Positions 1 through 8,115 of a DNA stretch of 34,095 nucleotides are shown piece after piece (position 1 is the first letter of the stretch; the number at the start of each line of letters is the position of its first letter). Origin of the DNA: an uncultured Pelagibacteraceae bacterium (GTDB lineage Bacteria > Pseudomonadota > Alphaproteobacteria > Pelagibacterales > Pelagibacteraceae); assembly GCA_902568855.1 (NCBI GenBank), contig CACFSB010000004.1, positions 1-34,095 on the forward strand. The letters are read 5' to 3'. The notes below the pieces were generated by a model, which saw nothing but the letters and a program-made list of their open reading frames with translations, ran no database searches and was not told the DNA's origin. A program made the translations under genes and the position numbers.

Positions 1-512
1 TTTTTCCTATTCCTCCTGACGTTATGGTTATTCCAATGGTAATATCCAAAAAAATTGATTTTAAAAAAATTTTTCTTATAGCAACAATATTTTCAGTTTT
101 AGGTGGGGTGTTTGGTTATGTAATTGGAGCATTCTTTTTCGAATTTGGAGCACACATCATGAGTTTTTATGGTTATGAGGATAAACTATACAGCATAAAA
201 GAAAGCTTGATGAAAAATGATGGTTTGTATGCTTGGTTGGGAATACTTTTTTTGGCAGGTTTTACTCCTCTTCCTTATAAAGTTTTCACGATTGCAAGTG
301 GTCTCATAGGTTTTAACTTTTTAATTTTTGTTTCAATAAGCTTAATTTCTAGAGGGTTAAGATTTTTTTTAGTATCATATCTTTCTTATATATTTGGAGA
401 TTTGTTTAATGAATTTATGGATAAACATGGGTCAAAATGGTTTACTATTATTGGGATATTAATTGTTATTGTTGGGCTAGTAGTTTATCTAATTTTTAAA
501 CCTAATGTTTAA
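1..512 (+). CDS. YqaA/DedA-family (SNARE-associated/VTT) membrane protein, 5' end outside window
   Basis: Integral membrane protein of the DedA superfamily (YqaA-like branch), whose members are thought to act in lipid or ion transport across the inner membrane; the exact substrate is unknown here. The frame stays open to the window edge: before the first Met at base 24 it reads FPIPPDV, the proline-rich motif typical of the middle of this family, so the gene starts left of base 1. What remains has four or five hydrophobic segments and the second family motif, GFTPLPYKVFTIASG, followed by a conserved arginine region (SRGLRFF). It overlaps the next gene, dsbB, by 8 bases and is probably co-transcribed with dsbB and coq7. 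Family assignment is confident; function is not. Confidence 0.85.
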   Translation, partial: FPIPPDVMVIPMVISKKIDFKKIFLIATIFSVLGGVFGYVIGAFFFEFGAHIMSFYGYEDKLYSIKESLMKNDGLYAWLGILFLAGFTPLPYKVFTIASGLIGFNFLIFVSISLISRGLRFFLVSYLSYIFGDLFNEFMDKHGSKWFTIIGILIVIVGLVVYLIFKPNV

Positions 513-990
513 TTTAAAAGCTGAATTTCATTTAAAAATAATTTTTCTATTTAGCTTTATTGCTTTGATTTCTGCTTTTTTCATAGAATATGTTCTTGGA
601 CATCAACCTTGTAATTTATGTTTAATTGAAAGAATTCCTTACATATTAAGTATCATAATAATAATTGCGTTTTTTTTTATTAAAAAAAATGAGAGATTCT
701 TGGTTATATTATTAATTCTTACTTTTATCTTCTCTTTTGCAATTTCATTTTATCATTTTGGAATTGAACAAGGTTTTTTTCAAGAGTCATCTGTTTGTGG
801 AGTAAAGAGTTTGACAGAAATTATTACCAAAGAAGATTTGCTTAAACAATTAAGTGAAAAAACAATAAGCTGTAAAGATGTGACATTTAGGATTTTTGGG
901 TTATCGCTGACAAGTATTAATATTGTAATTAGTTTATTGTTTATTATAACACTTTTAAAAATTTTTAAAGAATATGAAAAAAACAAATAA
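505..990 (+). CDS. dsbB: Disulfide bond formation protein B (DsbB)
   Basis: Inner-membrane quinone reductase that re-oxidises the periplasmic thiol oxidase DsbA and passes electrons to ubiquinone. The 161-aa product has about four membrane helices. The N-terminal redox pair is Cys36-Asn-Leu-Cys39 in the context HQPCNLCLIERIPY, with the Arg that follows it in the family. The second periplasmic pair is Cys98 (SSVCG) and Cys123 (TISCKD). Size and topology fit DsbB. It overlaps the DedA-like gene upstream (8 bases) and coq7 downstream (17 bases), so the three probably form an operon. Pairing with a ubiquinone-synthesis gene fits its electron acceptor. No dsbA lies in the window. Confidence 0.9.
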   Translation: MFNLKAEFHLKIIFLFSFIALISAFFIEYVLGHQPCNLCLIERIPYILSIIIIIAFFFIKKNERFLVILLILTFIFSFAISFYHFGIEQGFFQESSVCGVKSLTEIITKEDLLKQLSEKTISCKDVTFRIFGLSLTSINIVISLLFIITLLKIFKEYEKNK

Positions 991-1504
991 AAGAGTACAG
1001 GAATTTATTAGAGTTGATCATGCTGGTGAGAGAGGTGCTGTCAAAATCTATGAAGGTCAATTGTTAGCTTTAAACACTATTGTAAAAAATGAAAGTTTAA
1101 AAAAAACAATTGAAGAGATGAAAGAACACGAAATAGAACATTGTCAATTTTTTGAAAAAGAAATAAAAAAAAGAAATATAGAACCAACAAAATTTTTACC
1201 CTTATGGGATTTATTAGGTGTTGGATTGGGTTTTGGCTCTACATTATTAGGCAAAAAAGCTGCAATGCTATGTACGGCATCCGTTGAAGAAGTTATTGAT
1301 AAACATTATTTAGATCAAATTAATCAGCTTGGTCCTGAAGAGGAAGAATTAAAAAATAAAATTATAAAATTTAGACAAGATGAATTAGATCATAAAGATA
1401 TTGCTTATGAAGAGGGTGCAACGAAAAAAGGCTTTTACGCTATAATGGATAGAATTATCAAAACTGGATCTAAATTAGCAATAAATATTTCTGAGAAAAT
1501 TTAA
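974..1504 (+). CDS. coq7: Demethoxyubiquinone hydroxylase (Coq7/CAT5 family)
   Basis: Di-iron monooxygenase catalysing the C6 hydroxylation late in ubiquinone synthesis. The 176-aa protein carries the family start RVDHAGERGAVKIYEGQ with ligand Glu19, then the ExxH-type iron ligand motifs EEMKEHEIEHCQFF (about residues 48-60), a second EExxxxHY motif (SVEEVIDKHY, about 102-111) and a last E/H set in DELDHKDIAYEEGA. All di-iron ligands appear present. Alphaproteobacteria often use Coq7 in place of the flavin enzyme UbiF. It overlaps dsbB by 17 bases. ubiE and ubiB, other quinone-pathway genes, lie about 10 kb downstream. It converges on the HNH gene, whose repaired stop would sit only two bases beyond the coq7 stop. 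Confidence 0.95.
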   Translation: MKKTNKRVQEFIRVDHAGERGAVKIYEGQLLALNTIVKNESLKKTIEEMKEHEIEHCQFFEKEIKKRNIEPTKFLPLWDLLGVGLGFGSTLLGKKAAMLCTASVEEVIDKHYLDQINQLGPEEEELKNKIIKFRQDELDHKDIAYEEGATKKGFYAIMDRIIKTGSKLAINISEKI

Positions 1505-1506
1505 TT

Positions 1507-2077
1507 TTAAGCTTCTAACTCGACATCCCAATATAAATAGTCCATCCAACTTTTATGTAAATAATTAGGGGGGGAAATTCTTTCCATTTTTATGTAAATC
1601 TTCAGTTGATGGTTGATAAGGATATTGATTGAGTTTCATTCCTGAAGATTTTAATAATTTTCCACCTTTTTTAACATTACATGCTGAACATGCTGTTACA
1701 ACATTATCCCAGTGTGTTTCTCCACCCTTTGATCTTGGTAACAAATGATCAAAAGTTAATTCCTCTCCACTTCCACAATATTGACAAGAAAATTTATCCC
1801 TTAAAAAAACATTAAATCTCGTGAAACTTGGTTTGGATTGTGGAACTATGTAATCTTTAAGAGCAATAACGCTTGGAAGCTGCATTTTGAATGATGGACT
1901 TCTTACAACTCTATCATAACTACTTACTATAATTACCCTATCTAAAAAAACTGACTTTACTGTATCTTGCCAAGACCATAATGATAAAGGGTAATAACTT
2001 AAAGGTCTATAATCAGCATTTAAAACTAATGCAGGACATTTTTCTAATGATACATCTTGTTCAATAAAGTCGTTCAT
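1507..2077 (-). pseudogene. HNH endonuclease, frameshifted near its C-terminus at a 7-base homopolymer
   Basis: HNH-family nuclease common in Alphaproteobacteria. The intact frame runs from 2077 to a TAA at 1565-1567 (170 aa). The HNH/zinc module is about residues 98-140: CQYCG, then LTFDHLLPRSKGG, HWDNVV and CSACN, with all four cysteines and the metal-binding His/Asn present. The frame breaks in a run of seven G (coding-strand C) at 1568-1574. With six C, FPP would continue NYLHKSWMDYLYWDVELEA and stop at 1507-1509, matching the C-terminal tail I recall for alphaproteobacterial homologues. Either one extra base was read in the homopolymer or the last 19 residues are truly lost. The catalytic domain is intact, so the protein may work either way. 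A strong promoter lies directly before the ATG. Biological role is unknown. Confidence 0.8.
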
Positions 2078-2083
2078 AAATTA

Positions 2084-2112
2084 ATTTTAACTTAAATAAA
2101 AAATGATTTCAA
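2084..2112 (-). promoter_or_regulatory. Sigma-70-type promoter of the HNH gene (leaderless arrangement)
   Basis: On the - strand a -35 box TTGAAA (2107-2112) and a -10 box TAAAAT (2084-2089) are separated by exactly 17 bases. Only six bases separate the -10 box from the ATG at 2077, so transcription should begin at or next to the start codon. The promoter shape is seen directly; leaderless translation is inferred. Confidence 0.6.
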
Positions 2113-2122
2113 TATTAAGAAC

Positions 2123-2776
2123 TCATTTTATTTTTTTTAAAATATAATTTAATGCTATGCTGGAAGCTTCGATGGGAATATGATGGTCACAATTCTTAAT
2201 TAAATGGGTCTCTATTTCAATATTAGATCTGATAAAGAAATCTTTTGCCTCTAACATATAATTAGGTGAGACAACTTGATCAGAATCACCATGAATTAAA
2301 AGAATATTTGTTGATGTTCTCTTTCTTTTCTTGAGATCTTCTTGGTTAATAATCTTACCAGAAAAACCTACAACACAACTAAATTTATTTTTAGATGTAA
2401 GACCTAAATTAATTGACATCATACATCCTTGGCTAAAACCAGACAAACAAATTCTATCGTTTTCTAAATTATATCTAATTTTTACTTCATCTATGAATTG
2501 ATTGAGTTTTTTTTCAGCCTTAATTGTCTCATTTAAAATGTATTTTGGATCATCTTTTGTAAGATCAAACCATTGATACCCAGATGGATTTATAGGACAA
2601 GGTTCATGACCATTAGGGCAGAGAAAAATTGTATTTGTAAGGTGTCTTTTCCAATTTAATGAAAGCATACTTATATCTTTCCCATCACCTCCATACCCAT
2701 GTAGTAAAATGACTACGTTTTCAATTTTCTCATCTTTTTCTGGTTTTATAATGGTTGTATCAAGGCAAAATGTCAT
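2123..2776 (-). CDS. Alpha/beta-hydrolase, carboxylesterase/phospholipase type
   Basis: Predicted serine esterase of the YpfH/carboxylesterase-phospholipase group (217 aa), likely cytoplasmic because no signal peptide is visible. Motifs in order: the oxyanion strand VVILLHGYGGDGKD near residues 22-35; the nucleophile elbow GFSQGCMMS (Ser about 115); the acid in HGDSDQVV; and the catalytic His in CDHHIPIEA near the C-terminus. The full catalytic triad is present and the length is normal for the family. The physiological substrate cannot be read from sequence; short-chain esters or lysophospholipids are typical. It is divergent from the small HIG1 membrane gene and is separated from the HNH gene by about 45 bases. 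Confidence 0.8.
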   Translation of the reverse strand: MTFCLDTTIIKPEKDEKIENVVILLHGYGGDGKDISMLSLNWKRHLTNTIFLCPNGHEPCPINPSGYQWFDLTKDDPKYILNETIKAEKKLNQFIDEVKIRYNLENDRICLSGFSQGCMMSINLGLTSKNKFSCVVGFSGKIINQEDLKKRKRTSTNILLIHGDSDQVVSPNYMLEAKDFFIRSNIEIETHLIKNCDHHIPIEASSIALNYILKKIK

Positions 2777-2825
2777 AATAATTGATTTATGTTTTTTTAT
2801 CTATAAAACAGCCTACTATAATTTT

Positions 2826-3029
2826 ATGATTTCTGGAATATTAGTAAAAATTTTATCTATAATCTTGCTAGTAGCTGTTGGTTTAGTTCTAATCCTTGGT
2901 ATTGGAACTTTATTTAAAGGTGGAGAAACAAGCAAGAAATACTCTAATAAATTAATGCAGTTAAGAGTCTTGCTGCAATTTATAGCAATTATAGCCTTAG
3001 TTGCTTTTGCATATTTTTTTAAAAATTAA
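2826..3029 (+). CDS. HIG1-domain small membrane protein
   Basis: A 67-aa protein with two membrane helices (MISGILVKILSIILLVAVGLVL... and LLQFIAIIALVAFAYFF) joined by a polar loop GGETSKKYSNKLMQLR. This is the signature of the hypoxia-induced/HIG_1_N family. In mitochondria and alphaproteobacteria these proteins associate with respiratory supercomplexes or cytochrome oxidase; that role here is an inference from the family. The frame is open upstream to 2709, but the upstream residues lie antisense to the esterase start and do not resemble the family, so the Met at 2826 is chosen. Its stop overlaps the converging tlpA-like gene by four bases. Confidence 0.75.
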   Translation: MISGILVKILSIILLVAVGLVLILGIGTLFKGGETSKKYSNKLMQLRVLLQFIAIIALVAFAYFFKN

Positions 3030-3535
3030 TTAAAATTACTTAACCACTTAATAAATTTTTCATCAAAAAAGTCGATTGATCCAATTATTCTCGCAAACTC
3101 GAGTCCATCTTTGTTAAAAAGTATAGTTGTAGGAAGACCTCTTAATTTAAATTTCTTTGCCAATGTATTGGGCGAGTCAAAATATATTTCTAAATTTTTT
3201 ATCTTCAAATCTTCAAAGAAAGTTAAAGATTTTTGACTAGTATCCTTACCAATATTTATAGGAAATATCTTTAGATTATCTAAATTTGAATTTTCAGCTA
3301 ACAAATCTAAAGATGGCATTTCATCTTTACATGGAGCACACCAAGTTGCCCAAAAATTCAATAAAACCAGATTTCCTTTATAATCATTTAAGTTTAATTC
3401 TTTATTTTTAATGTTTAAAAACGTTATATCACTGTAATTTTTTAACTCTTTATTAATGACTAAATTTTTTATATCGGAAGTGTCACTAGCAAAAGAATTT
3501 GATAGCATTAAAATAAATATTATTAATAATCTCAT
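3026..3535 (-). CDS. TlpA-like thioredoxin-fold thiol-disulfide protein
   Basis: Periplasmic thiol:disulfide oxidoreductase of the TlpA/ResA/AhpC-TSA redoxin group (169 aa). A short signal peptide (MRLLIIFILMLSNSFA) precedes the fold. The active site is Cys66-Ala-Pro-Cys69 in LLNFWATWCAPCKDEMP, and the cis-proline loop is seen in LRGLPTTILFNKDG. TlpA-type proteins usually reduce apo-cytochrome or oxidase copper-site cysteines, and the HIG1 gene beside it would fit an oxidase-linked role, but this is inference. The gene is divergent from argH with only 24 bases between start codons. It overlaps the HIG1 stop by four bases. Confidence 0.85.
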   Translation of the reverse strand: MRLLIIFILMLSNSFASDTSDIKNLVINKELKNYSDITFLNIKNKELNLNDYKGNLVLLNFWATWCAPCKDEMPSLDLLAENSNLDNLKIFPINIGKDTSQKSLTFFEDLKIKNLEIYFDSPNTLAKKFKLRGLPTTILFNKDGLEFARIIGSIDFFDEKFIKWLSNFN

Positions 3536-3551
3536 GTTAAATAGGTATAAT
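3523..3551 (+). promoter_or_regulatory. Candidate argH promoter, near-leaderless
   Basis: A perfect TATAAT (3546-3551) lies eight bases before the argH ATG, with a weak -35 TTAATA (3523-3528) at 17-base spacing, inside the first codons of the divergent tlpA-like gene. The predicted transcript start is about two bases before the ATG. Seen directly: the -10 box and spacing. Inferred: use as a promoter. Confidence 0.45.
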
Positions 3552-3559
3552 TAATTATC

Positions 3560-4951
3560 ATGGTAAAAAATAAAAACAACCAAACAATATGGAATACAAG
3601 AATTAAAAATAATTCTTCTAATCTCTCACAAAAAATAGGTAGCTCTATTGATGTAGATAAAAGACTGTATAAAGAAGATATAAACGGTTCTATTGCTCAT
3701 GTAGAAATGTTATTTAAACAAAAAATAATTTCTTTTAGAACAAAAAATAAAATTATTTATGGACTAAATAAAATTGAAAAAGAAATATCTAGTAAAAAAT
3801 TTGAATTTAAGAAAAAATACGAGGATATTCATATCAATATTGAAAAAAGACTGTTTCAAATAATTGGTGAAGAAGCAGGGTATGTTCACACAGCAAGATC
3901 TAGAAACGACCAAGTAATAACCGACTTAAAGATCTGGATTAAATCTGCAAATCAAAAAATTAGTGTGATGTTAAATAATGTAATTAAAAATTCAATTAAT
4001 TTAGCTGAAAAAAATATAGATACTATTATGCCAGGTTTTACTCATTTAAAAAATGCACAAGCAGTCTCATTTGCACACTATCTGATGGCATATGTAGAGA
4101 TGTTTAAAAGAGACAAAGACAGATTTAAAAATAATTTAGACAGTTTAAATGAAAACCCATTAGGTGTTGCCGCATTAACTGGAACCTCTTTTAACATTGA
4201 CAGGAACTATACGACAAAAAAACTTGGTTTTGAAAAACCTACAAATAATTCAATCGACACCGTAGCGGATAGAGATTTCGTTTTAGATTTTCTTTACAGT
4301 GTTTCTGTTTGTTCACTGCATTTATCAAGAATTTCTGAGGAATTAATTATCTGGAATTCTGATGGTTTTAATCTGATTAACCTCTCAGATAAAATAGTAA
4401 CTGGTTCATCAATAATGCCACAAAAAAAAAATCCTGATCTTTTAGAGTACTTAAGAGGTAAATCTGGAATTACTTTTGGTAATTTATTTTCAATGTTTAC
4501 TATATTAAAAGGATTACCTCTTTCATACTTCAAAGATCTTCAAGATGATAAAGAAATTATTTTTAAATCATATGATGTTCTTTTTCAAAGTTTAAAAATA
4601 TTTAGTGAAATTCTTAAGAATGTAAGTCCTAATAAAAAAAGAATGCTTGAATTAGCATACTCAGGTTACATTACTGCAACAGATTTAGCAGATTATCTAG
4701 TTAAAAATAATTCAATGTCTTTTAGAAAAGCTTACCAAAAAACAGCTTCACTAGTGAATTTAGCTGAAAAGAAAAAGAAAAAACTAAATGAATTATCCTT
4801 GGAAGACTTAAAAAAGGTTGAACCAGCATTAACAAAAGATGTGCTAAAAGTGTTTGATTTAAAGAATTCTGTCAATTCCAAAAAATCTTATGGTGGAACA
4901 TCTTTTGATAATATCAAAAAGATGATAAGGAAATATAGAAAATTAAGATGA
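3560..4951 (+). CDS. argH: Argininosuccinate lyase
   Basis: Last enzyme of arginine synthesis; splits argininosuccinate to arginine and fumarate, as a cytoplasmic homotetramer. 463 aa, the usual length. Family signatures are in order: HVEMLFKQKII, the substrate loop TARSRNDQV (about residues 112-120), MPGFTHLKNAQ with the conserved His, NENPLGVAALTGT, and the flexible catalytic Ser loop GSSIMPQKKNPDLLEYLRG. The N-terminal WGGRF motif of most ArgH proteins is altered to IWNTRI, probably a lineage feature. It starts an operon: its TGA overlaps the ATG of a small lipoprotein gene (ATGA), which in turn overlaps lysA, linking arginine and lysine/diaminopimelate synthesis. Confidence 0.97.
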   Translation: MVKNKNNQTIWNTRIKNNSSNLSQKIGSSIDVDKRLYKEDINGSIAHVEMLFKQKIISFRTKNKIIYGLNKIEKEISSKKFEFKKKYEDIHINIEKRLFQIIGEEAGYVHTARSRNDQVITDLKIWIKSANQKISVMLNNVIKNSINLAEKNIDTIMPGFTHLKNAQAVSFAHYLMAYVEMFKRDKDRFKNNLDSLNENPLGVAALTGTSFNIDRNYTTKKLGFEKPTNNSIDTVADRDFVLDFLYSVSVCSLHLSRISEELIIWNSDGFNLINLSDKIVTGSSIMPQKKNPDLLEYLRGKSGITFGNLFSMFTILKGLPLSYFKDLQDDKEIIFKSYDVLFQSLKIFSEILKNVSPNKKRMLELAYSGYITATDLADYLVKNNSMSFRKAYQKTASLVNLAEKKKKKLNELSLEDLKKVEPALTKDVLKVFDLKNSVNSKKSYGGTSFDNIKKMIRKYRKLR

Positions 4952-5082
4952 TTAAAAAAATTACATTTGTTATTTTATTTTGTTGTATTTTAGTTTCTTG
5001 TGGAAAGAAAGGCGATCCTGAATATAAAGTTTTAAATAAAGAAATTAAAATACCAACAATTATAATTAACAAAATTTCATGA
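4948..5082 (+). CDS. Small LptM/YifL-like lipoprotein
   Basis: A 44-aa gene overlapped at both ends by ATGA junctions with argH and lysA. The product begins MIKKITFVILFCCILVSCGKKGDP: a short basic end, a hydrophobic stretch and a lipobox with the modified Cys at residue 18, followed by GKKGDP. The C-GxKG-(P/D) motif directly after the lipobox and the position immediately before lysA match LptM (formerly YifL), which in E. coli helps LptD assembly in the outer membrane. Family and synteny support the call; function in this organism is inferred. The tail is short and Lys/Ile-rich. Lnt, which acylates such lipoproteins, is encoded at 31225-32769. Confidence 0.75.
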   Translation: MIKKITFVILFCCILVSCGKKGDPEYKVLNKEIKIPTIIINKIS

Positions 5083-6293
5083 AATATATTAATAAAAGAC
5101 TAACAGTGGAAAATGTCAATTTCCAGAGAATAGCTAAAAAATTTGGAACCCCTTTTTATTGTTATTCATATTCAAAATTAAAAGAAAATGTTAAAAAATT
5201 TAAGAAAAATTTTAAATCTTTTTCACCATTAATTTGTTTTGCAGTAAAATCTAATACCAATGTTAATTTAATTAGAGAAATTAAAAAATTTGGTTTAGGG
5301 GCTGATGTAGTTTCTTTGGGTGAACTTATGATGGCCCTAAAAGCAGGAATAAAACCAAATAAAATAGTATTTTCTGGAGTTGGAAAAACTTCTACTGAAC
5401 TGAATTTTGCAATAAATAAGCAAATACTACTCATTAATGCTGAGTCATTGAGTGAAATAATGGAAATAAATAGACTTGCAAAATTAAGAAACAAAAAAGT
5501 TAGAGTTGGAGTTAGACTTAATCCTAATACAGATGCAAAAACACTTAATCAAATTTCTACAGGGAAAAAAGAGAATAAATTTGGAGTAAATAAAAATACA
5601 TTTCATAAAATTGTTAATTTTTGTAAAAGTTCAAAAAATATAGACTTAAAATGTTTGAGTGTTCACATAGGCAGCCAAATATTAGATCATAAACCTTATG
5701 GAAAAATGCTTAAAGCTGTCAGCTATATCTTAGACAAGACTAATCATCAATTTGAATTTATTGATTTAGGTGGAGGTATGGGAATTAATTACTCTGATAA
5801 AAACAAAATACTTAATTATAAAAAGTATAACACTGCAATCAATGATTTTCTCAAAAAACATAAAGTAAAAATTATTTTTGAACCTGGTAGATCTATAATT
5901 GGCAATACTGGTATGTTAATTAGTAAAGTTATTTATATAAAAGACAGTGGTAGAAAAAAATTTATAATTTTAGATGCTGCTATGAATGATCTTATGAGAC
6001 CCGCATTATATGGGGCATTTCATAGGATATTGCCAGCAATAAAATCTAATAAAATATCAAATAAACCTTATGAATTCGTTGGTCCAATTTGCGAAAGTAC
6101 TGATAAATTTATAACTTTAAAAAAATTCCAAAAATTAAAGGAAAAAGATTTAATAGCTATATGTGATGTTGGTGCCTACGGTATGTCTTTAAGCTCAAAT
6201 TATAATTTAAGACCTAAACCTACAGAATTACTAATTAAAGGTTCAAAGATTAATGTAATTAGAAAAAGACAAAAGCACACGGAAATAATCTAG
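5079..6293 (+). CDS. lysA: Diaminopimelate decarboxylase
   Basis: PLP-dependent fold-type III enzyme converting meso-diaminopimelate to lysine. 404 aa. The PLP lysine is in CFAVKSNTN (Lys about 53); SVHIGSQI, the phosphate-binding glycine loop DLGGGMGINY and EPGRSIIGNTG follow in order. The catalytic Cys is in GPICESTDKF, and the C-terminal YGMSLSSNYNLRPKP completes the site. All key residues are present. The start overlaps the lipoprotein gene's stop by four bases; plsC follows 11 bases downstream. It belongs to the argH-lipoprotein-lysA-plsC operon. Confidence 0.97.
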   Translation: MKYINKRLTVENVNFQRIAKKFGTPFYCYSYSKLKENVKKFKKNFKSFSPLICFAVKSNTNVNLIREIKKFGLGADVVSLGELMMALKAGIKPNKIVFSGVGKTSTELNFAINKQILLINAESLSEIMEINRLAKLRNKKVRVGVRLNPNTDAKTLNQISTGKKENKFGVNKNTFHKIVNFCKSSKNIDLKCLSVHIGSQILDHKPYGKMLKAVSYILDKTNHQFEFIDLGGGMGINYSDKNKILNYKKYNTAINDFLKKHKVKIIFEPGRSIIGNTGMLISKVIYIKDSGRKKFIILDAAMNDLMRPALYGAFHRILPAIKSNKISNKPYEFVGPICESTDKFITLKKFQKLKEKDLIAICDVGAYGMSLSSNYNLRPKPTELLIKGSKINVIRKRQKHTEII

Positions 6294-6304
6294 CTTTTAA
6301 CAGA

Positions 6305-7006
6305 ATGTTAAGAAACTTTATATTTTCATTATTCTTTTTTATTGGAATTATTTTTATTTCAATAATTTTTTTGCCCTCATTTTTTTTACCTAAACAAATA
6401 GTGTTATTTGGTGGTAAGTTAATGGGTCACTGGACAAGTTTTTGCTTAAAATTTTTTCTTTCAACAAAAATAGTAATTAAAGGGACTGAAAATATTATCA
6501 GAGATGAAAAATTTTTTATAGCTGCATCACATCAATCAATGTTTGAAACATTCTTTCTTCAAACTTTATTTAACTCACCAGTATTTATTCTTAAGAAAGA
6601 ATTATTATTCATACCTATATTTGGATGGTATCTGAGAAAAATTGGATCCATATCAATTAAAAGAGGTCAAATTACAAAAGATAATCTCAGTTTTTATGAT
6701 GAAATTTCAAGTGTAGTTACTAATTCAGATAGACCACTAATAATTTTTCCTCAAGGAACTAGAGTTTTGCCTAACGAAAGACCACCATTTAAAAAGGGAG
6801 CCTCTAGAATTTATGAGAAACTTAAAATTGCTTGTCAGCCAATTGCAATTAATTCTGGGTATGTCTGGCCTAAATCAGGCAGAAAAATTAGTAATAGAAC
6901 TATAACTGTATCTATAATGAAACGAATAAATAATGATTTAGAAAAAGAGATATTTCTTAAAACTTTAGAGGATAAGATTTATTCAGAATTAAATCTTATA
7001 GATTAG
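6305..7006 (+). CDS. plsC: 1-acyl-sn-glycerol-3-phosphate acyltransferase
   Basis: Transfers an acyl chain to lysophosphatidic acid to make phosphatidic acid at the inner membrane. 233 aa with an N-terminal membrane helix. The catalytic HX4D motif appears as His76-QSMF-Glu81 (HX4E), a substitution I recall as common in alphaproteobacterial PlsC. The substrate motif FPQGTRVLPNERPPFKKG is intact, and KIGSISIKRG is the third block. It closes the argH-lysA operon and overlaps the dnaN stop on the other strand by four bases, so the two transcripts converge. The E-for-D change should not be read as inactivation. Confidence 0.88.
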   Translation: MLRNFIFSLFFFIGIIFISIIFLPSFFLPKQIVLFGGKLMGHWTSFCLKFFLSTKIVIKGTENIIRDEKFFIAASHQSMFETFFLQTLFNSPVFILKKELLFIPIFGWYLRKIGSISIKRGQITKDNLSFYDEISSVVTNSDRPLIIFPQGTRVLPNERPPFKKGASRIYEKLKIACQPIAINSGYVWPKSGRKISNRTITVSIMKRINNDLEKEIFLKTLEDKIYSELNLID

Positions 7007-8115
7007 CCTTTCATTGGCATCACCACATAGATACTATCAAAATCACTCGGATCTTTTATTAAAGCTGGAGATCCTGTATCATTTAAAAATAACTCTATTT
7101 TTTCACCATCAAGCTGTGAAGCAACATCTATTAAATATCTTGAATTGAAACTGATTTCTAAATCATGATCAAATTGGACACCTAAGGTTTCATTTCCATC
7201 ACCACTGGTAGTATTATTAACAGAGAGATTTAAGGTATCCTTGGACAATTTAAACTTAACCCCATCTTTTTTATCTAAAGATACTGATGCGACCCTATCG
7301 ATAGATCCTAAAAATGATTTAAGATTTGTCTCTAATTTTTTTTGATTATTTTTAGGAATTACTTGTACATAATTTGGAAATTTTCCATCAATTAATTTAG
7401 AAATCAAAATACTATTAGTTAATTCAAACTTAATTTTTGATTTTAAGTTAGATATTTTAAGATCACCATCATAATTATCTAGTAAAGAGCAAAGCTGGTA
7501 AATAGTTTTTTTTGGAAGAATAATTGGTTCAAAATTTATTTTTTCACTTAATCTTATTTTTGAAATTGACATCCTATGACTATCAGTTGCGACAGCAGTC
7601 AAATAAATCTTATCCTCAACTTCAGTTTGATGAAAATATATACCACTTAAATAATGACGTGTTTCATCATTTGATATTGAAAACTTACACTTATTAAGTA
7701 ACTTTAAAAAATGTTTTGAATTAATTGCAAAAGTATTATCATTAAAATTTTCGTCAGTAAGTGGAAACTCTGAGGAATTTATACAATTTAGATTAAATAT
7801 TGATTTTTCAGACTCTAGCTGAAGTTTGTTTTCGCTACTCATTGATAAGTTTAATTTTTTGTCTGAAGAAAATTTTCTAACAATATCAAACATAATTGAT
7901 GAAGTTGTAGTTGTATTTCCCTCCTCTAGAATTTCAACATTTTCAATTTGATGAATGAAAATCAAATCAAGATCTGTGGCTGTGATTGTTAATTTTGAAT
8001 CACTTGCATTTAGTAAAACATTAGAAAGTATCTGTAACGTGCTTCTTTTTTCTATTACACCTTGGCAATAACTTAAGGCTTCTTGAAGCTCTTTTTGATT
8101 GACGTTAAATTTCAT
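7003..8115 (-). CDS. dnaN: DNA polymerase III beta subunit (sliding clamp)
   Basis: Ring-shaped processivity clamp of the replicative polymerase. 370 aa, with three repeated clamp domains: the N-terminus MKFNVNQKELQEALSYCQGVIEKRSTLQILSNVLL is typical, the middle domain carries HYLSGIYFHQ...TAVATDSHRMS, and the C-terminus ends in YVVMPMKG, the family's M-P-M-R/K-like end that helps form the client-binding pocket. It follows dnaA on the - strand with a four-base overlap (dnaA stop/dnaN ATG), so the two are a classic dnaA-dnaN transcription unit. Its 3' end overlaps the convergent plsC. Confidence 0.96.
   Translation of the reverse strand: MKFNVNQKELQEALSYCQGVIEKRSTLQILSNVLLNASDSKLTITATDLDLIFIHQIENVEILEEGNTTTTSSIMFDIVRKFSSDKKLNLSMSSENKLQLESEKSIFNLNCINSSEFPLTDENFNDNTFAINSKHFLKLLNKCKFSISNDETRHYLSGIYFHQTEVEDKIYLTAVATDSHRMSISKIRLSEKINFEPIILPKKTIYQLCSLLDNYDGDLKISNLKSKIKFELTNSILISKLIDGKFPNYVQVIPKNNQKKLETNLKSFLGSIDRVASVSLDKKDGVKFKLSKDTLNLSVNNTTSGDGNETLGVQFDHDLEISFNSRYLIDVASQLDGEKIELFLNDTGSPALIKDPSDFDSIYVVMPMKG

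Noticed and set aside
2817-2822. TATAAT three bases before the HIG1 ATG as a leaderless promoter
   Set aside because: The usual spacing would place the transcript start beyond the ATG, and no -35 box is seen at a proper distance.
2709-2825. Longer N-terminus for the HIG1 gene
   Set aside because: Extra residues overlap the esterase start antisense and do not match the HIG1 family; the Met at 2826 begins the first helix.
6305-7006. PlsC catalytic Asp replaced by Glu (HX4E) as an inactivating change
   Set aside because: This variant is recalled as usual in alphaproteobacterial PlsC, and the other motifs are intact.
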